Shown: positions 13,522-22,509, numbered from the stretch's first letter. The stretch is 64,000 nucleotides of DNA from an uncultured Clostridia bacterium (GCA_937876375.1 CALEHY010000009.1:124001-188000), one strand, 5' to 3'. The notes: generated from the letters alone by a model not told the origin. Made by a program: numbers and translations.

Positions 13522-15924
13522 TTATTCGGCTTTACATTCAAAGCCTCGTTCAGTGTTCGTTCTGTAAGCCACAATGTCTGGTCTGTACTGTGGAAGCAGT
13601 GCGTTGACCTGCATTATGAACCTACGGCGTGATGATGGCTTATGACCAGATACTGCACACCAAGCAGTGTAATGGGCATAAAACTCTCCGTTAGTAACTC
13701 GCTTAAATCCTGTGTCTCGTTGAATAGGCATACGAAATTCCGTAACGAAATCAATAACAGGATTTGTAAGAGCAGTAAATTCCTCGATAAGTTCCTCTGT
13801 ATCGTCAGCCTTGGTGAACTCCCCTACGCTTCGTAGTTGTCGATAACCACTGATGACCCAATTCATAATTCCAGATAAATACTCTGGGTTGCTGAATTTA
13901 GCCTCTAGTGTTCTGTCGATTGGTTGTTCGAGTTCATTATCTGGGTTAGGGTCGTCGCAAAACTTGACAGGAAATCTCACAAACAGTAATCGGCGTAGAA
14001 ATCCATTAGAAGTGTCGTTTGGTTTCAAGTATTCGTTACACGACATAATTACTTTCGCTCTTGGCACGAAATTAACATAGTCCTTACCCTTGTAACACGC
14101 TGAACAGGTGTCACCTGCTACAACTGACTTAAAGTAAGATTCTGCTTGTGCAACATTCGAGCGTGTCTCACTTGAAATATTCAACATACAATCCATCAGT
14201 TTAATTCGTTGGAAATCCTGTGCAAACGCAGACATTTCGACATTTGCTATGTTTTCCTTGCCGTAAACAAGGGTCATAACATTAAGCAACACTGACTTTC
14301 CGTTAGAACCACCACCAATACAACACAACGCTCGTTGCATTTCATTATCTGGGTATAGGATATAACCCATAAATTCCTGCAAACAAGCAGATTTACGAGT
14401 ATCGTATGCAGTAATACTGTCGATGAATCGTTCCCATTCTACGCACTCTGCTTGTGGGTTGTAGTTGTATTTCAGCGTGTAAGAACACATATCGTCCTTA
14501 CTGTGATTACGAAATTTGAACTCACCTGTCAGTTCGAGCGTACCATTTTGGAAATTAAGCACTGGTTGTGTGTTAAATTTCTTATCTGTAACTGTTTTAA
14601 CCTCGATAAGTTTAAGAACTGAATTAACACGAGTTGCCGATGCTGAATCACCAAGTTTTTTAACGGCGAACTGCATAATCTGCTCTTTCAAATGCTTTTC
14701 CCACTGCTTGCCATTCCAAACGAAGTGTCCTATCGCAGGATTGAATAATATGTCGTGTTCCTCGCATATTTCCTTGGCGATGTCCTCCTCGGTAGGTGGT
14801 GCAGTACAGATTTTTTCGACTTTTCTTATAAATTGCTTGTTAATTTTGATTTGGTCATCATTAAGCAACTTATCAAAGATAATCATAGTCTGTGTTTTGG
14901 TCATTCCCTTTGTAACAGTTTGCATGAACGAGCAGAAATCCTCCTCGTCTAACTGTTTTACTAGGAAATTAAGACCATCTTGTGCATCGTTGATAAGATT
15001 TTTAAGACCGATACGATAATATGTAGGGTCTGCGTACATTTCGCTTACATCCTTATGTGAGGTAGGTACTTGTCCTACCACGAAAGGAATTTGATTTTTG
15101 GCTAGTATGTTCGCCATTTTATAGGTGAATTTTTCACCTGCGTGTGTACGAGAGTCGTTATCATACACAATAAGTACCTTTTTATAGGTTTTTAGTAATG
15201 GCAAAACAGTTTTAAGTTGTTTTGCTGAAAAATGACCCGTGATAGCACTGATACACGAGTAGCCTGCATCTATAAACGATAAGCAGTCAAACATACCCTC
15301 TGCGATGCACATAAGGCTTCTGTCGTCGGTTATCGTATCAAGACCGAACACGATATGCTCGTTGTAGTCGTCTATCGGCATTTTCATATACTTTTTGTCG
15401 CCATTTTTACAATTTGGCATCGCTCTTGTTGCATAATAACAACAGTAGCCGTTTTTATAGTATGGCAGAGATAATCTGCCGTCTGGTGTACGACCGATTC
15501 GGTATCTTTCGATTATATCGTTGGAAATTCCACGAGAATAAAGATACTCATAATCTTGTTGTGTTAATTTGCTATGCCAACGAGCGATTTTGTTGTTAAG
15601 TGTGTTGGTATAAGCCAACCATTTTTGCTCGGCTTTAGGGTCGTAATTCTCATCCTTGATGTTAAGTTTTTCAGCAAGGAAATAGATTGCACGACCTCGA
15701 TTGCCCTCGAATTTGTGCATAGCACATAGGTCGATGACATCACCACCCTGTGCTAGTCCAAAATCAAAGAAAAAATCCTCTGTAACATAAAAACTCGTAG
15801 GATTTTTAGCATTGTTTCGTAGTGGCGAAATACATCGTTTTCCTGCCTCCACGAAAACGCCTGCGAACATCTGTAAGTAGTCGATACAGTTGATTCGTTG
15901 CTTTATCTCGTCAACATTAATCAC
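13522..15924 (-). CDS. Phage primase-helicase (degenerate CHC2, TOPRIM, SF3 helicase)
   Basis: 800 residues from a GTG at 15924 that overlaps the upstream stop (GTGA). Residues 1-90 follow the DnaG zinc-domain layout (CISPLRNNAKNPTSFYV...FDFGLAQGGDVIDL). However, the usual CxxH and CxxC ligands are replaced, so zinc binding is probably lost. About 195-275 is a TOPRIM domain (IAEGMFDCLSF and YDNDSR). The C-terminal half is a D5/SF3 helicase with Walker A GGGSNGKSVLL. It primes and unwinds phage DNA during replication. It is the central replication gene of the leftward early operon. Confidence 0.9.
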   Translation of the reverse strand: MINVDEIKQRINCIDYLQMFAGVFVEAGKRCISPLRNNAKNPTSFYVTEDFFFDFGLAQGGDVIDLCAMHKFEGNRGRAIYFLAEKLNIKDENYDPKAEQKWLAYTNTLNNKIARWHSKLTQQDYEYLYSRGISNDIIERYRIGRTPDGRLSLPYYKNGYCCYYATRAMPNCKNGDKKYMKMPIDDYNEHIVFGLDTITDDRSLMCIAEGMFDCLSFIDAGYSCISAITGHFSAKQLKTVLPLLKTYKKVLIVYDNDSRTHAGEKFTYKMANILAKNQIPFVVGQVPTSHKDVSEMYADPTYYRIGLKNLINDAQDGLNFLVKQLDEEDFCSFMQTVTKGMTKTQTMIIFDKLLNDDQIKINKQFIRKVEKICTAPPTEEDIAKEICEEHDILFNPAIGHFVWNGKQWEKHLKEQIMQFAVKKLGDSASATRVNSVLKLIEVKTVTDKKFNTQPVLNFQNGTLELTGEFKFRNHSKDDMCSYTLKYNYNPQAECVEWERFIDSITAYDTRKSACLQEFMGYILYPDNEMQRALCCIGGGSNGKSVLLNVMTLVYGKENIANVEMSAFAQDFQRIKLMDCMLNISSETRSNVAQAESYFKSVVAGDTCSACYKGKDYVNFVPRAKVIMSCNEYLKPNDTSNGFLRRLLFVRFPVKFCDDPNPDNELEQPIDRTLEAKFSNPEYLSGIMNWVISGYRQLRSVGEFTKADDTEELIEEFTALTNPVIDFVTEFRMPIQRDTGFKRVTNGEFYAHYTAWCAVSGHKPSSRRRFIMQVNALLPQYRPDIVAYRTNTERGFECKAE

Positions 15925-16097
15925 TTAACGCCACCCTCTCGCAGTTTTTGTATGGTCATAGGTATATCTACCATAAACTTGTTGCCACACATAATGTGAG
16001 GGATTTTATCTTGCTTACACCAGTCACGCAGTGTTTTCTCGCATATACCGAGTCGAACACTTGCTTTTGGAATAGACAAATAAATCTGTTCTTCCAT
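15921..16097 (-). CDS. Small HTH protein, excisionase-like (58 residues)
   Basis: ATG at 16097 behind AGGAGGTTAAT. The product MEEQIYLSIPKASVRLGICE continues KTLRDWCKQDKIPHIMCGNKF. This is the MerR/excisionase-type HTH_17 fold ('ipeas..lGIs..tLr.w...g.IP....G..'). Its stop overlaps the primase GTG start. It could be the excisionase for the integrase, or a replication accessory protein that binds the origin. Position next to the primase favours the latter slightly. Confidence 0.7.
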   Translation of the reverse strand: MEEQIYLSIPKASVRLGICEKTLRDWCKQDKIPHIMCGNKFMVDIPMTIQKLREGGVK

Positions 16098-16123
16098 ATT
16101 AACCTCCTAATTTTTGAGTAAAA

Positions 16124-16819
16124 TTATCCCCATTGGTCTGCTATTGCTTGTGCAATACCGATAGCAGTTTTACTTCTTGTCTTTGACCTATCTTTACCCA
16201 AACCGATACAGTGTGCTTTGGAAAATGTGGTTTTTCGTCCATCTTTCCTTGTGTACTCTATAATTTCTGGCTCAACGACATTTGTAGGTTTTAGTTTTGG
16301 TAAACCCTTTAGCCAATAACAGGTCTTTTTTCTAATAGGTTCACCAAACCAAAACGGCTGAATGTGTTGTGTAGGTTTAATAGGCAGATTGTACTTCTCG
16401 CAAAGGTCTGGGAAATGTTCTTTTACATATTCGCCACTAATAATGTTTACGGGGTTCTCAATCATAACCTTGTCGCATTTGGCTTCAAGGAATTTGCAAA
16501 AGAACTCTATACTCGCCCTTTGGCTACCATTTAATCTCTTTTTCTCGAAGTGTCTAGCACCACTAACGGCTAAATCTGTACAAGGTGGAAATGCGATTAT
16601 CATATCCCACTCGCCCACCTGTGTGTGTGTGTGTGTGTGTGTGTCAGCAGTCGTAAACTCACAGTTGCCGTTCAACAGTGGTATTACATCACCTTGGATG
16701 TGCCATTCTGGGTGTCCACCAGAACACTGTTGAATATCGCAACTGAACGCACGATGCCCCTTGTCACGGAAAGCCTTACACACTCGCTGACTTTCCTCAC
16801 AAGCAACTAATATATTCAT
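16124..16819 (-). CDS. Phage DNA cytosine methyltransferase-like protein with a dinucleotide repeat
   Basis: 231 residues. It begins MNILVACEESQRVCKAFRDKG, the SAM-binding start. It has the catalytic PC motif in AFPPCTDLAVSGARHF, and IENPVN in the place of the ENV motif. This is the layout of short phage C5 methyltransferase-like proteins. Residues about 60-67 (THTHTHT) are encoded by an uninterrupted AC/GT repeat, so a slipped unit would shift the frame and truncate the protein. This suggests on/off switching. Possible roles are protection from restriction or modification of early phage DNA. Confidence 0.8.
   Translation of the reverse strand: MNILVACEESQRVCKAFRDKGHRAFSCDIQQCSGGHPEWHIQGDVIPLLNGNCEFTTADTHTHTHTQVGEWDMIIAFPPCTDLAVSGARHFEKKRLNGSQRASIEFFCKFLEAKCDKVMIENPVNIISGEYVKEHFPDLCEKYNLPIKPTQHIQPFWFGEPIRKKTCYWLKGLPKLKPTNVVEPEIIEYTRKDGRKTTFSKAHCIGLGKDRSKTRSKTAIGIAQAIADQWG
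16620..16644. repeat. (TG)12 dinucleotide microsatellite inside the methyltransferase gene
   Basis: A 25-nt perfect TG tract lies in the coding sequence. Each unit is 2 nt, so a gain or loss changes the frame. The current length keeps the frame open. Confidence 0.95.
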
Positions 16820-16836
16820 AATTTTTCCTCAATAAT

Positions 16837-17034
16837 TTATAACGATTCCTCGTCGTCCTCAATTTCTATTCTTAAAATCTTAAACCCTTTGTCTCGACCA
16901 CTATACTGCTCACTCACCCTTTTACGAGTGGCAGTATATGAGTCATCAAGGATTTTTGATAATTCGTATAATGTCTCGGCTTGTGCGATTGGTAGTTCGT
17001 ACTCATCAGCCGATACTGCTTCCCATATAATCAT
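16837..17034 (-). CDS. Small phage protein
   Basis: 65 residues. The pattern 'IWEAVSADEYELPIAQAETLYELSKIL...TRKRVSEQYSGR..GFKILRIEI' is common in phages of Firmicutes and looks like a small HTH-like unit that senses nothing known. Function unassigned. It is linked by a one-base overlap to the next upstream gene. Confidence 0.65.
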   Translation of the reverse strand: MIIWEAVSADEYELPIAQAETLYELSKILDDSYTATRKRVSEQYSGRDKGFKILRIEIEDDEESL

Positions 17035-17222
17035 TATTCTATCAACCTCAAATCTGCTACATCTGTTACGATATAACTACTTTTCGCTGATATGTCCTTA
17101 ATGTTTGCTACATACTCGTAGCCGTCCTCACCTAGTCGCACTGTCACACTATCGAAAATGTATTCGTTTCCGTGATATAACACCTTACGATTTAGGTTGC
17201 TTTTAATATCCGATAATCGCAT
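17034..17222 (-). CDS. Small phage protein of unknown function
   Basis: 62 residues from the ATG at 17222, preceded by GGAGGATGCTT. The longer form from 17315 would read inside the nuclease gene. The product is beta-rich (KVLYHGNEYIFDSVTVRLGEDGYEYVANIKDI). It is similar to small phage proteins often next to VRR-NUC genes. Function unknown. Confidence 0.6.
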   Translation of the reverse strand: MRLSDIKSNLNRKVLYHGNEYIFDSVTVRLGEDGYEYVANIKDISAKSSYIVTDVADLRLIE

Positions 17223-17511
17223 AAGCATCCTCCACTGAACGAGCAACACCTGCAATAGCACCACTGTCACGCATAGCCTTAATGAAATCCTTTTGGTCTT
17301 GCCTAGGATATTCATTTGGTAACTTAACCTCTATGTAAAACGCTTTTCCGTCTGGTCTGTGACCCCAAACATCACTCTCGCCGTGATGTCCTATATTCAC
17401 AGGCGTGCCATTCTTTGAGTAAAACAAACCGACAGTGTGGTTTACGGCGTAACAACCTACCTCATTCAGTGCTACTATTATTTTGTTTTGTAGTGCAGTT
17501 TCTCTGTTCAT
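17203..17511 (-). CDS. VRR-NUC domain nuclease
   Basis: 102 residues, which is the size of the stand-alone phage VRR-NUC family. Key residues are Glu4, Asp47 in GESDVWG, Glu61 and Lys63 in YIEVKLP, and Gln71/Gln73, a PD-(D/E)XK core. Such enzymes cut branched DNA such as Holliday junctions. It lies between dUTPase and a helicase in the replication/recombination block. Confidence 0.88.
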   Translation of the reverse strand: MNRETALQNKIIVALNEVGCYAVNHTVGLFYSKNGTPVNIGHHGESDVWGHRPDGKAFYIEVKLPNEYPRQDQKDFIKAMRDSGAIAGVARSVEDAYAIIGY

Positions 17512-17927
17512 TAACGCCCTGTACTACCAAATCCCTTGTCGTATCTTGGTGTGTTATCCTCAATATGAACTAGGTTTAACTCTGGCAAAGCGATACTTAC
17601 AAGGACAAGTTGTGCGATTTTATCGCCGTAATTAACCTCGTAATCATCCTCGCCGTGATTGTACAACTTAACAACGATTGAGCCTGTATAACCAGTATCA
17701 ATAACGCCGTCAGCCGTAATATTGTGTTTAACATTTAATCCACTCTTTGATTTAATTAAACCTGCATATCCATTTGGGATTTCAAGATGCACGCCTGTAC
17801 AGAATGTGCAAGAACCTTTTGCAGGTATAATTGCACCTTTCGCTGCATACAAATCCAATCCTGCATCAGTCTTATGACCTCTTGTAGGTGGAATAGCAAA
17901 TTTATCAAGTCTAATATCAATAGTCAT
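17511..17927 (-). CDS. dut: dUTPase (deoxyuridine 5'-triphosphate nucleotidohydrolase)
   Basis: 138 residues from the ATG at 17927, with GGAGGGAATGAAAA before it. All five trimeric dUTPase motifs are present: DAGLDLYA, KSKSGLNVKH, GVIDTGYTGSIVVKLYN, GDKIAQLV and RYDKGFGSTGR. The enzyme turns dUTP into dUMP and PPi, keeping uracil out of phage DNA and supplying dUMP for dTMP. It overlaps the VRR-NUC start by one base. Confidence 0.95.
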   Translation of the reverse strand: MTIDIRLDKFAIPPTRGHKTDAGLDLYAAKGAIIPAKGSCTFCTGVHLEIPNGYAGLIKSKSGLNVKHNITADGVIDTGYTGSIVVKLYNHGEDDYEVNYGDKIAQLVLVSIALPELNLVHIEDNTPRYDKGFGSTGR

Positions 17928-17980
17928 TTTTTCATTCCCTCCAAATGATGATGTATTACATCTAAACTCTAATGGGTCTA

Positions 17981-19309
17981 TCATCGTCGTATTCCTTTCA
18001 CTCGTGCCATTTTATAAACCCACGCAGGCGAATAGCCACGCTCACGCTGAATCTTCCAAAGGTCGTCCAAAGTTCGACAAGCACCGACTTCCATACGCAT
18101 AAGTTTTTTATATTCCTCAACCCTTGCCTGTTCCTCTGCCGTTACACGCTTTAATTCAACATTTTCCATCTGTCGCAACTCTCTACCCTTAACCTCATAC
18201 TTAAAACCACAATACGGGCATACAGGGGCAGTTTGAAATACCTTAAAGCAGTTGTCGCAAGTTCTAATAGTGAACGAGCCGTCCTCATTTGTATGCTTTT
18301 TTACCTCTAACTTCCTGTCAAGACTCCATTCGTGCTTTGTATTAGGTAGTCCGTGTCGTTGAAAATTTCCCACGAAATCAATTATGGTTGCACGCTTGCC
18401 CTCTTGTGGAGTAAGCACTCTGCAAGCCTGTTGAATATAAAGTGGCAAACTCTGCGTTGGTCGTAATAGCAGTGCAACGCTTGCGTTTGGCAAGGTAATA
18501 CCCTCACTGATAAGATTACAGTTGCACAGTATTCTGTACTTGCCATCCTTGAAATCTTGCAACGCTTGCTCTCGAACTCGTTTCGGTGTACCACCATTAA
18601 TAGACCTTGCAGATATGCCGTTGTTATTGAATAATTCGGCTATATCGTCTGCGTGTTTAACACTGGTGCAGTAAGCAATCGCTTGCCTACTATCACCTAA
18701 TTTGTTGTAATTTTCTATGATGTTGCCATACAATCGTGATTGACACATCATATCGGTTAATTCTTTGTTGTTGAAATCGCCTGCTACAAGGCTAATCTGG
18801 TCGGTATCAATCCCTAGGTCTGGTGCATAGTAATCGAACTCTGCAATAGCACCTTGGCTCATCAACTCGTCCATACTTACACCTATAATCAACTCATCGG
18901 CAAGTGTAAGTGGATTGCCGTCAAGTCTAGCAGGCGTAGCCGTAAACAATATTCTTGCAGATGTCGAGTAAAACTCGGCAACTCGCTTGTAGCTCATCGC
19001 CTCACTTAAATGTGCCTCGTCAATAATGATTAACTTTGGTGGTGGATATTTACCTAGTCGGCGAACCTCGGTAAACACACTAGCCACACGCACATTATCA
19101 AACTGTGATAGCAACTCGCTTAACTGTGATAGCAACTCTATTCGATGTGCTAAAACAAGCACCTCACCTTTTGTACATTCACAGATTTTTGCGATGATAT
19201 AACTCTTACCAGACCTGCACGGCAAGACAGCACAAGGGTTATGTCGTTGTATGTATGCTTTATGTATCTGCAACAACACATCATTCTGGTAAGGTCTTAA
19301 ATCAATCAT
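17981..19309 (-). CDS. SF2 DEAD/DEAH-box helicase with C-terminal zinc finger
   Basis: 442 residues. Walker A PCRSGKS (30-36), DEAH box IIDEAH (to 100), motif III FTATPARL (about 122-129) and motif VI QQACRVLTP are all visible. A CDNCFKVF...CPYCGFKYE zinc ribbon lies near residue 360. The family includes phage helicases that open replication or recombination intermediates. It lies between the membrane-protein gene and dUTPase, in the early operon. Confidence 0.92.
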   Translation of the reverse strand: MIDLRPYQNDVLLQIHKAYIQRHNPCAVLPCRSGKSYIIAKICECTKGEVLVLAHRIELLSQLSELLSQFDNVRVASVFTEVRRLGKYPPPKLIIIDEAHLSEAMSYKRVAEFYSTSARILFTATPARLDGNPLTLADELIIGVSMDELMSQGAIAEFDYYAPDLGIDTDQISLVAGDFNNKELTDMMCQSRLYGNIIENYNKLGDSRQAIAYCTSVKHADDIAELFNNNGISARSINGGTPKRVREQALQDFKDGKYRILCNCNLISEGITLPNASVALLLRPTQSLPLYIQQACRVLTPQEGKRATIIDFVGNFQRHGLPNTKHEWSLDRKLEVKKHTNEDGSFTIRTCDNCFKVFQTAPVCPYCGFKYEVKGRELRQMENVELKRVTAEEQARVEEYKKLMRMEVGACRTLDDLWKIQRERGYSPAWVYKMARVKGIRR

Positions 19310-19502
19310 CCTTTTTGATTTGCAACTTTATTGGATATAATCTTGATAGTAGATATACGCTGATAACAACTAGACAATATTTCCACTTGAAATCAATGCC
19401 AATTCCATAGCAAAAGCCATAAACACACAATGGAATACAACCTAAAACTATTAATAATAAGAGAATATATCCAATTATTTTACCTAGATTCTTATAGTCC
19501 AT
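19302..19502 (-). CDS. Small phage membrane protein
   Basis: 66 residues with hydrophobic helices at about 8-30 and 40-57, and a basic C-terminus (KLQIKKDD). No family recognised. Placed between DUF669 and helicase genes with overlapping ends. Low information. Confidence 0.5.
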   Translation of the reverse strand: MDYKNLGKIIGYILLLLIVLGCIPLCVYGFCYGIGIDFKWKYCLVVISVYLLSRLYPIKLQIKKDD

Positions 19503-19984
19503 TAGAACTCTACGATGTCATCGCCGATAGGTTCAAAGTCGCTTGTTGGTAATGGTGCAGTGCCATTTCCTGCGTTTTTCCAAGCAGGTAGTTGAGCAGT
19601 TTTCTTGGCATCAAGGTAATAACTTACCTTTGGGTTAGCCTCGCCGTTGTAGTTTTCGTGCTTAATACGAACACCACCGACCTTGCCAACTAGACCCTGT
19701 ATCTGTGCTACAACCACATTAGGATTTACACCGAATGATTCTGCAATCTGCTGAATCTTGGTGTTTGTTCTCTTACGAGCAGTTTCATCCGTGCCGTCAA
19801 ACACGAGATAATCCCATACCTTGCCTGCATAACCAGACACTTCGAGTGTAAGTTTAAGCATCTGCTTTTGAGTCTTTGAGAACTGTTCCTCAACGCTCAA
19901 AACTCTTACTCGGTGATTACCCTCTGGGATAGGGGTAAAATTTCTTTCCTCTACATCATTAGCATCAAAAATCCAATTAGCCAT
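19502..19984 (-). CDS. DUF669 phage protein, possibly ssDNA-binding
   Basis: 160 residues. The N-terminal EGNHRVRVLSVEEQFSKTQKQMLKLTLEVSGY and VWDYLVFD patterns are those of DUF669, which is found beside phage recombinase-like ATPases and is thought to act as an SSB. It follows the ATPase gene directly (shared base at 19984). Role in ssDNA binding is from family context. Confidence 0.82.
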   Translation of the reverse strand: MANWIFDANDVEERNFTPIPEGNHRVRVLSVEEQFSKTQKQMLKLTLEVSGYAGKVWDYLVFDGTDETARKRTNTKIQQIAESFGVNPNVVVAQIQGLVGKVGGVRIKHENYNGEANPKVSYYLDAKKTAQLPAWKNAGNGTAPLPTSDFEPIGDDIVEF

Positions 19985-20682
19985 TATTTCTTACCTCCGT
20001 TAAATAGTTCTTCTGGCTTACACGCTTTTCTGCAATAAATTTGGTCTTTAGCATAGCGTGTTGATGTACCCTCCAAGGCAAATCCATATTCGCCCTTATC
20101 GTTCTTGGCAACTGTACCAACGATATTACATAAGCCACAGAATGAGTCGAGAATTTTAACTGGTAATTTAGGTTGTGAACGCTTTACCATTTCACCATTG
20201 GCGTTCATAGTGTCCTCGTAATCACACCATGCAGTGAAAATGATATTACAATTAGCGTTGTTAGCCTGTCTAACAAGCCTTTTGAACGCTAGATATACAG
20301 TTTGGTAAGCATTACGCAAATCCTTAAATTTGCCACTCTCTGTCATTTCTAGGATTGCAGTATCAAACAAAGTTGATAAGTTGTCGCAAATAATTGTGTC
20401 GTACTTGTTTTCGTTGATAGCGTTAGTGAATCGCTGAATGAATCCAATATCGCCGTCACCCTCCAAATACTGCTTTACAACTTCAACATCGACATTAGGT
20501 CGTTGGAAATTGTTAAGTACAATGTGTGAGTTGTCGCTCGAAAGCAACTTAATTTTGCCCTTTGGTTTACTTGTAACCAACTTGCCAGTCTTTTCGTCGA
20601 AAGTGGTAAAACCACCTTGTACTCTAGTGGAGTTGACTGTCTTACCTCCACCAGAGATTGAATAGATAAGTGCTACTGCCAT
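19984..20682 (-). CDS. Sak4-like RecA-fold ATPase (AAA_24)
   Basis: 232 residues from the ATG at 20682, behind GGAGGAAAAAGAT. Walker A SGGGKT lies at the N-terminus (AVALIYSISGGGKTVNS) and a Walker B-like IICDNLSTL near residue 105. The fold belongs to phage nucleotide-binding proteins of the Sak4 type, which help single-strand annealing together with an SSB. DUF669 downstream and a PD-(D/E)XK nuclease upstream complete a recombination module. Confidence 0.85.
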   Translation of the reverse strand: MAVALIYSISGGGKTVNSTRVQGGFTTFDEKTGKLVTSKPKGKIKLLSSDNSHIVLNNFQRPNVDVEVVKQYLEGDGDIGFIQRFTNAINENKYDTIICDNLSTLFDTAILEMTESGKFKDLRNAYQTVYLAFKRLVRQANNANCNIIFTAWCDYEDTMNANGEMVKRSQPKLPVKILDSFCGLCNIVGTVAKNDKGEYGFALEGTSTRYAKDQIYCRKACKPEELFNGGKK

Positions 20683-20711
20683 ATCTTTTTCCTCCAATGT
20701 GCCGTAATTAT

Positions 20712-20912
20712 TTATTTACTCTGTGAACTGCAAAGCGAACATACAATGTTGACTGCTTCATCACGAGTAAAGCCGTTATCGTTTAGTGACTCAACAAGAA
20801 GTGCCAACTGTTCTGCACCCTCATTAAGTTGAGATTTTGCCTTTTCGGTTTTTAACTCTTTTTCGAGTTCCTTTTGTTCCTCAAAGATTTCTTTCATTCT
20901 TTCAGTAACCAT
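20712..20912 (-). CDS. Small coiled-coil phage protein
   Basis: 66 residues (67 if the GTG at 20915 is used; GGAGG sits 6 nt before that GTG). The first 35 residues are a highly charged coiled-coil helix (MKEIFEEQKELEKELKTEKAKS). A helix with FTRDEAVNIVCSLC follows. No family recognised. Confidence 0.6.
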   Translation of the reverse strand: MVTERMKEIFEEQKELEKELKTEKAKSQLNEGAEQLALLVESLNDNGFTRDEAVNIVCSLCSSQSK

Positions 20913-20930
20913 CACTCTTAACCTCCTTTC

Positions 20931-21572
20931 CTAATTTTCAAATGCAATAAGTTCCTCGCCGTATGGCAGAGATTTGATAAATTCACAAAAGTCACGCCAT
21001 TCGTCCAACTTATGATTTTTTCTACTGTGGTACATATTTCTCAACACCTCGTAGTTGAGCATTACAGTACGCTTTTGGTTGTATGAACTAGGTAGCAGTT
21101 GAATCATTTGCCACCAATAACACTTGTTGTTTGACTTGATAAACAAATCTCGATATTCATTAAGCATTTCTACTGTTTTATTCAAGATGGACATACTGCA
21201 ACCGAATAACTTTTCGTGACTAAAATCATCAACAGTAAACTCTTTAGCGTGAATCTTGTGCATTGTAGAGCAACTGTTCGCCACAGTACCTACCTTGTAA
21301 GTGTCGGCTTCTTTCCACCAGTACAAAGGGGCAGTAATATCAACATACACAATAATCATTCGTAGATATTTTCTGTGGTCGCCACTACCTGCCTTTATAA
21401 GATTCTGCATAAGTTTAAGGTCGTTTGCACCAACATCAAATCTTGGTGTCAAGTTTAGTTCAGCATCCTTATGCCACTTACTATCGCTCTTATCCCAACT
21501 ATTCATAGGATTTCGCATACCTCTTATGGTTTCCTCAAAACCATAAACAGAAGCGTTTTCAATCTTAATCAT
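20931..21572 (-). CDS. Conserved phage protein, ThyX-like in places
   Basis: 213 residues. The stretch SGDHRKYLRMIIVYVDITAP, then YWWKEADTYKVGT and NSCSTMHKI, recurs in Clostridia phages. It recalls ThyX (flavin-dependent thymidylate synthase) architecture, and the C-terminal LRNMYHSRKNHKLDEWRDFCEFI also fits that family. The canonical ThyX RHR motif is not clean. So I call it conserved, ThyX-like, function open. It lies next to the PD-(D/E)XK nuclease gene. Confidence 0.6.
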   Translation of the reverse strand: MIKIENASVYGFEETIRGMRNPMNSWDKSDSKWHKDAELNLTPRFDVGANDLKLMQNLIKAGSGDHRKYLRMIIVYVDITAPLYWWKEADTYKVGTVANSCSTMHKIHAKEFTVDDFSHEKLFGCSMSILNKTVEMLNEYRDLFIKSNNKCYWWQMIQLLPSSYNQKRTVMLNYEVLRNMYHSRKNHKLDEWRDFCEFIKSLPYGEELIAFEN

Positions 21573-21581
21573 CGCAACCTC

Positions 21582-22379
21582 CTAGCATAAGCCTTGTGCT
21601 TTAGCCATTTCGATTTCATAGTTAGTCATTCCAACCAACTGAAAATCTAGTGGTTCGCCACATTTCTTAACTGCTCGACAGTGGTCACATACGCCACATC
21701 CTACGATTTCTTTCTCGCCGTTTTTCATAGCAAGAACCTGTGGCATTTCTGCCTCAATTTCGACCAAACACTCATCGAGTCGCCATTGTGGCACATTGAT
21801 AATTTCGATGTTGCTAGGTTCTTCCTTAGTCACTACTGCCAAGTAACAAGGCAATTTAATACCTGTGTTCAAATAGTGAACATACTGATAAACTGCTAAC
21901 TGCCAATCATAGTGATAATGCTCTATGAATGACTTGCCGAAAACTCGTTGCATATCTTTCATAACCTTTAGGTCGACAATCGCATCGTCTCGCAAGTTAT
22001 CCATCTTAATTTTCCATTCACAACCGAAAAATTCAGCAGTCTCAATAACCTGCTTTTCGCCGTCCAAAACATAATGGCAAAAAACTTCATCACTCTTGAT
22101 ACGCTCAATAATCGCATCAGCCTTAATATAATCTGCCTTTAATGTGCCGTCCTTTTTGAATATCTCTGGGTGTAATTCCTTAAATTCATCGAGCGTTCCC
22201 TCTGCCCACGCATCAACATAACCACCAACAAGCAGTGCAGTTTTAGCAGGCATTTGATACTCACCCTCTAACCCTGCTTTTGCCCTTGCAGGACAGTCAA
22301 CCCAAGATTTGAGTTGTGATACGCTCATGTACTCTTTATTAGCCTCGTTAGAGTAATAATTCTCGTTAGTAATATTCAT
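21582..22379 (-). CDS. PD-(D/E)XK exonuclease-like protein (DUF3799/RecE-like)
   Basis: 265 residues. MSVSQLKSWVDCPARA at the N-terminus is the typical entry helix. The active-site pattern lies at WKIKMDNLRDDAIVDLKV, then the QxxxY motif in DWQLAVYQYVHYL. A Cys cluster, CGVCDHCRAVKKC, near the end resembles the Fe-S or zinc clusters of related nucleases. The protein is expected to chew dsDNA ends for annealing by the Sak4/DUF669 module. Confidence 0.85.
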   Translation of the reverse strand: MNITNENYYSNEANKEYMSVSQLKSWVDCPARAKAGLEGEYQMPAKTALLVGGYVDAWAEGTLDEFKELHPEIFKKDGTLKADYIKADAIIERIKSDEVFCHYVLDGEKQVIETAEFFGCEWKIKMDNLRDDAIVDLKVMKDMQRVFGKSFIEHYHYDWQLAVYQYVHYLNTGIKLPCYLAVVTKEEPSNIEIINVPQWRLDECLVEIEAEMPQVLAMKNGEKEIVGCGVCDHCRAVKKCGEPLDFQLVGMTNYEIEMAKAQGLC

Positions 22380-22509
22380 CGTTTACATACCTCGCTTCGT
22401 AATAATCGTTATCTGCCCGTTCGTACTCGTAGTCCTCATACTCTCGTAGTCGCTCTTGGCGATACAATTCATTCTCGTACTCGTCATAACTCATACCCCA
22501 ATAACTCAT
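22366..22509 (-). CDS. 47-residue acidic Tyr/Glu-rich phage protein
   Basis: The ATG at 22509 overlaps the upstream stop (ATGA), and its stop lies 14 nt inside the nuclease gene. The product begins MSYWGMSYDEYENELYRQER and is rich in Tyr, Glu and Arg. Overlaps on both sides favour a real gene. No family. Confidence 0.5.
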   Translation of the reverse strand: MSYWGMSYDEYENELYRQERLREYEDYEYERADNDYYEARYVNDEYY

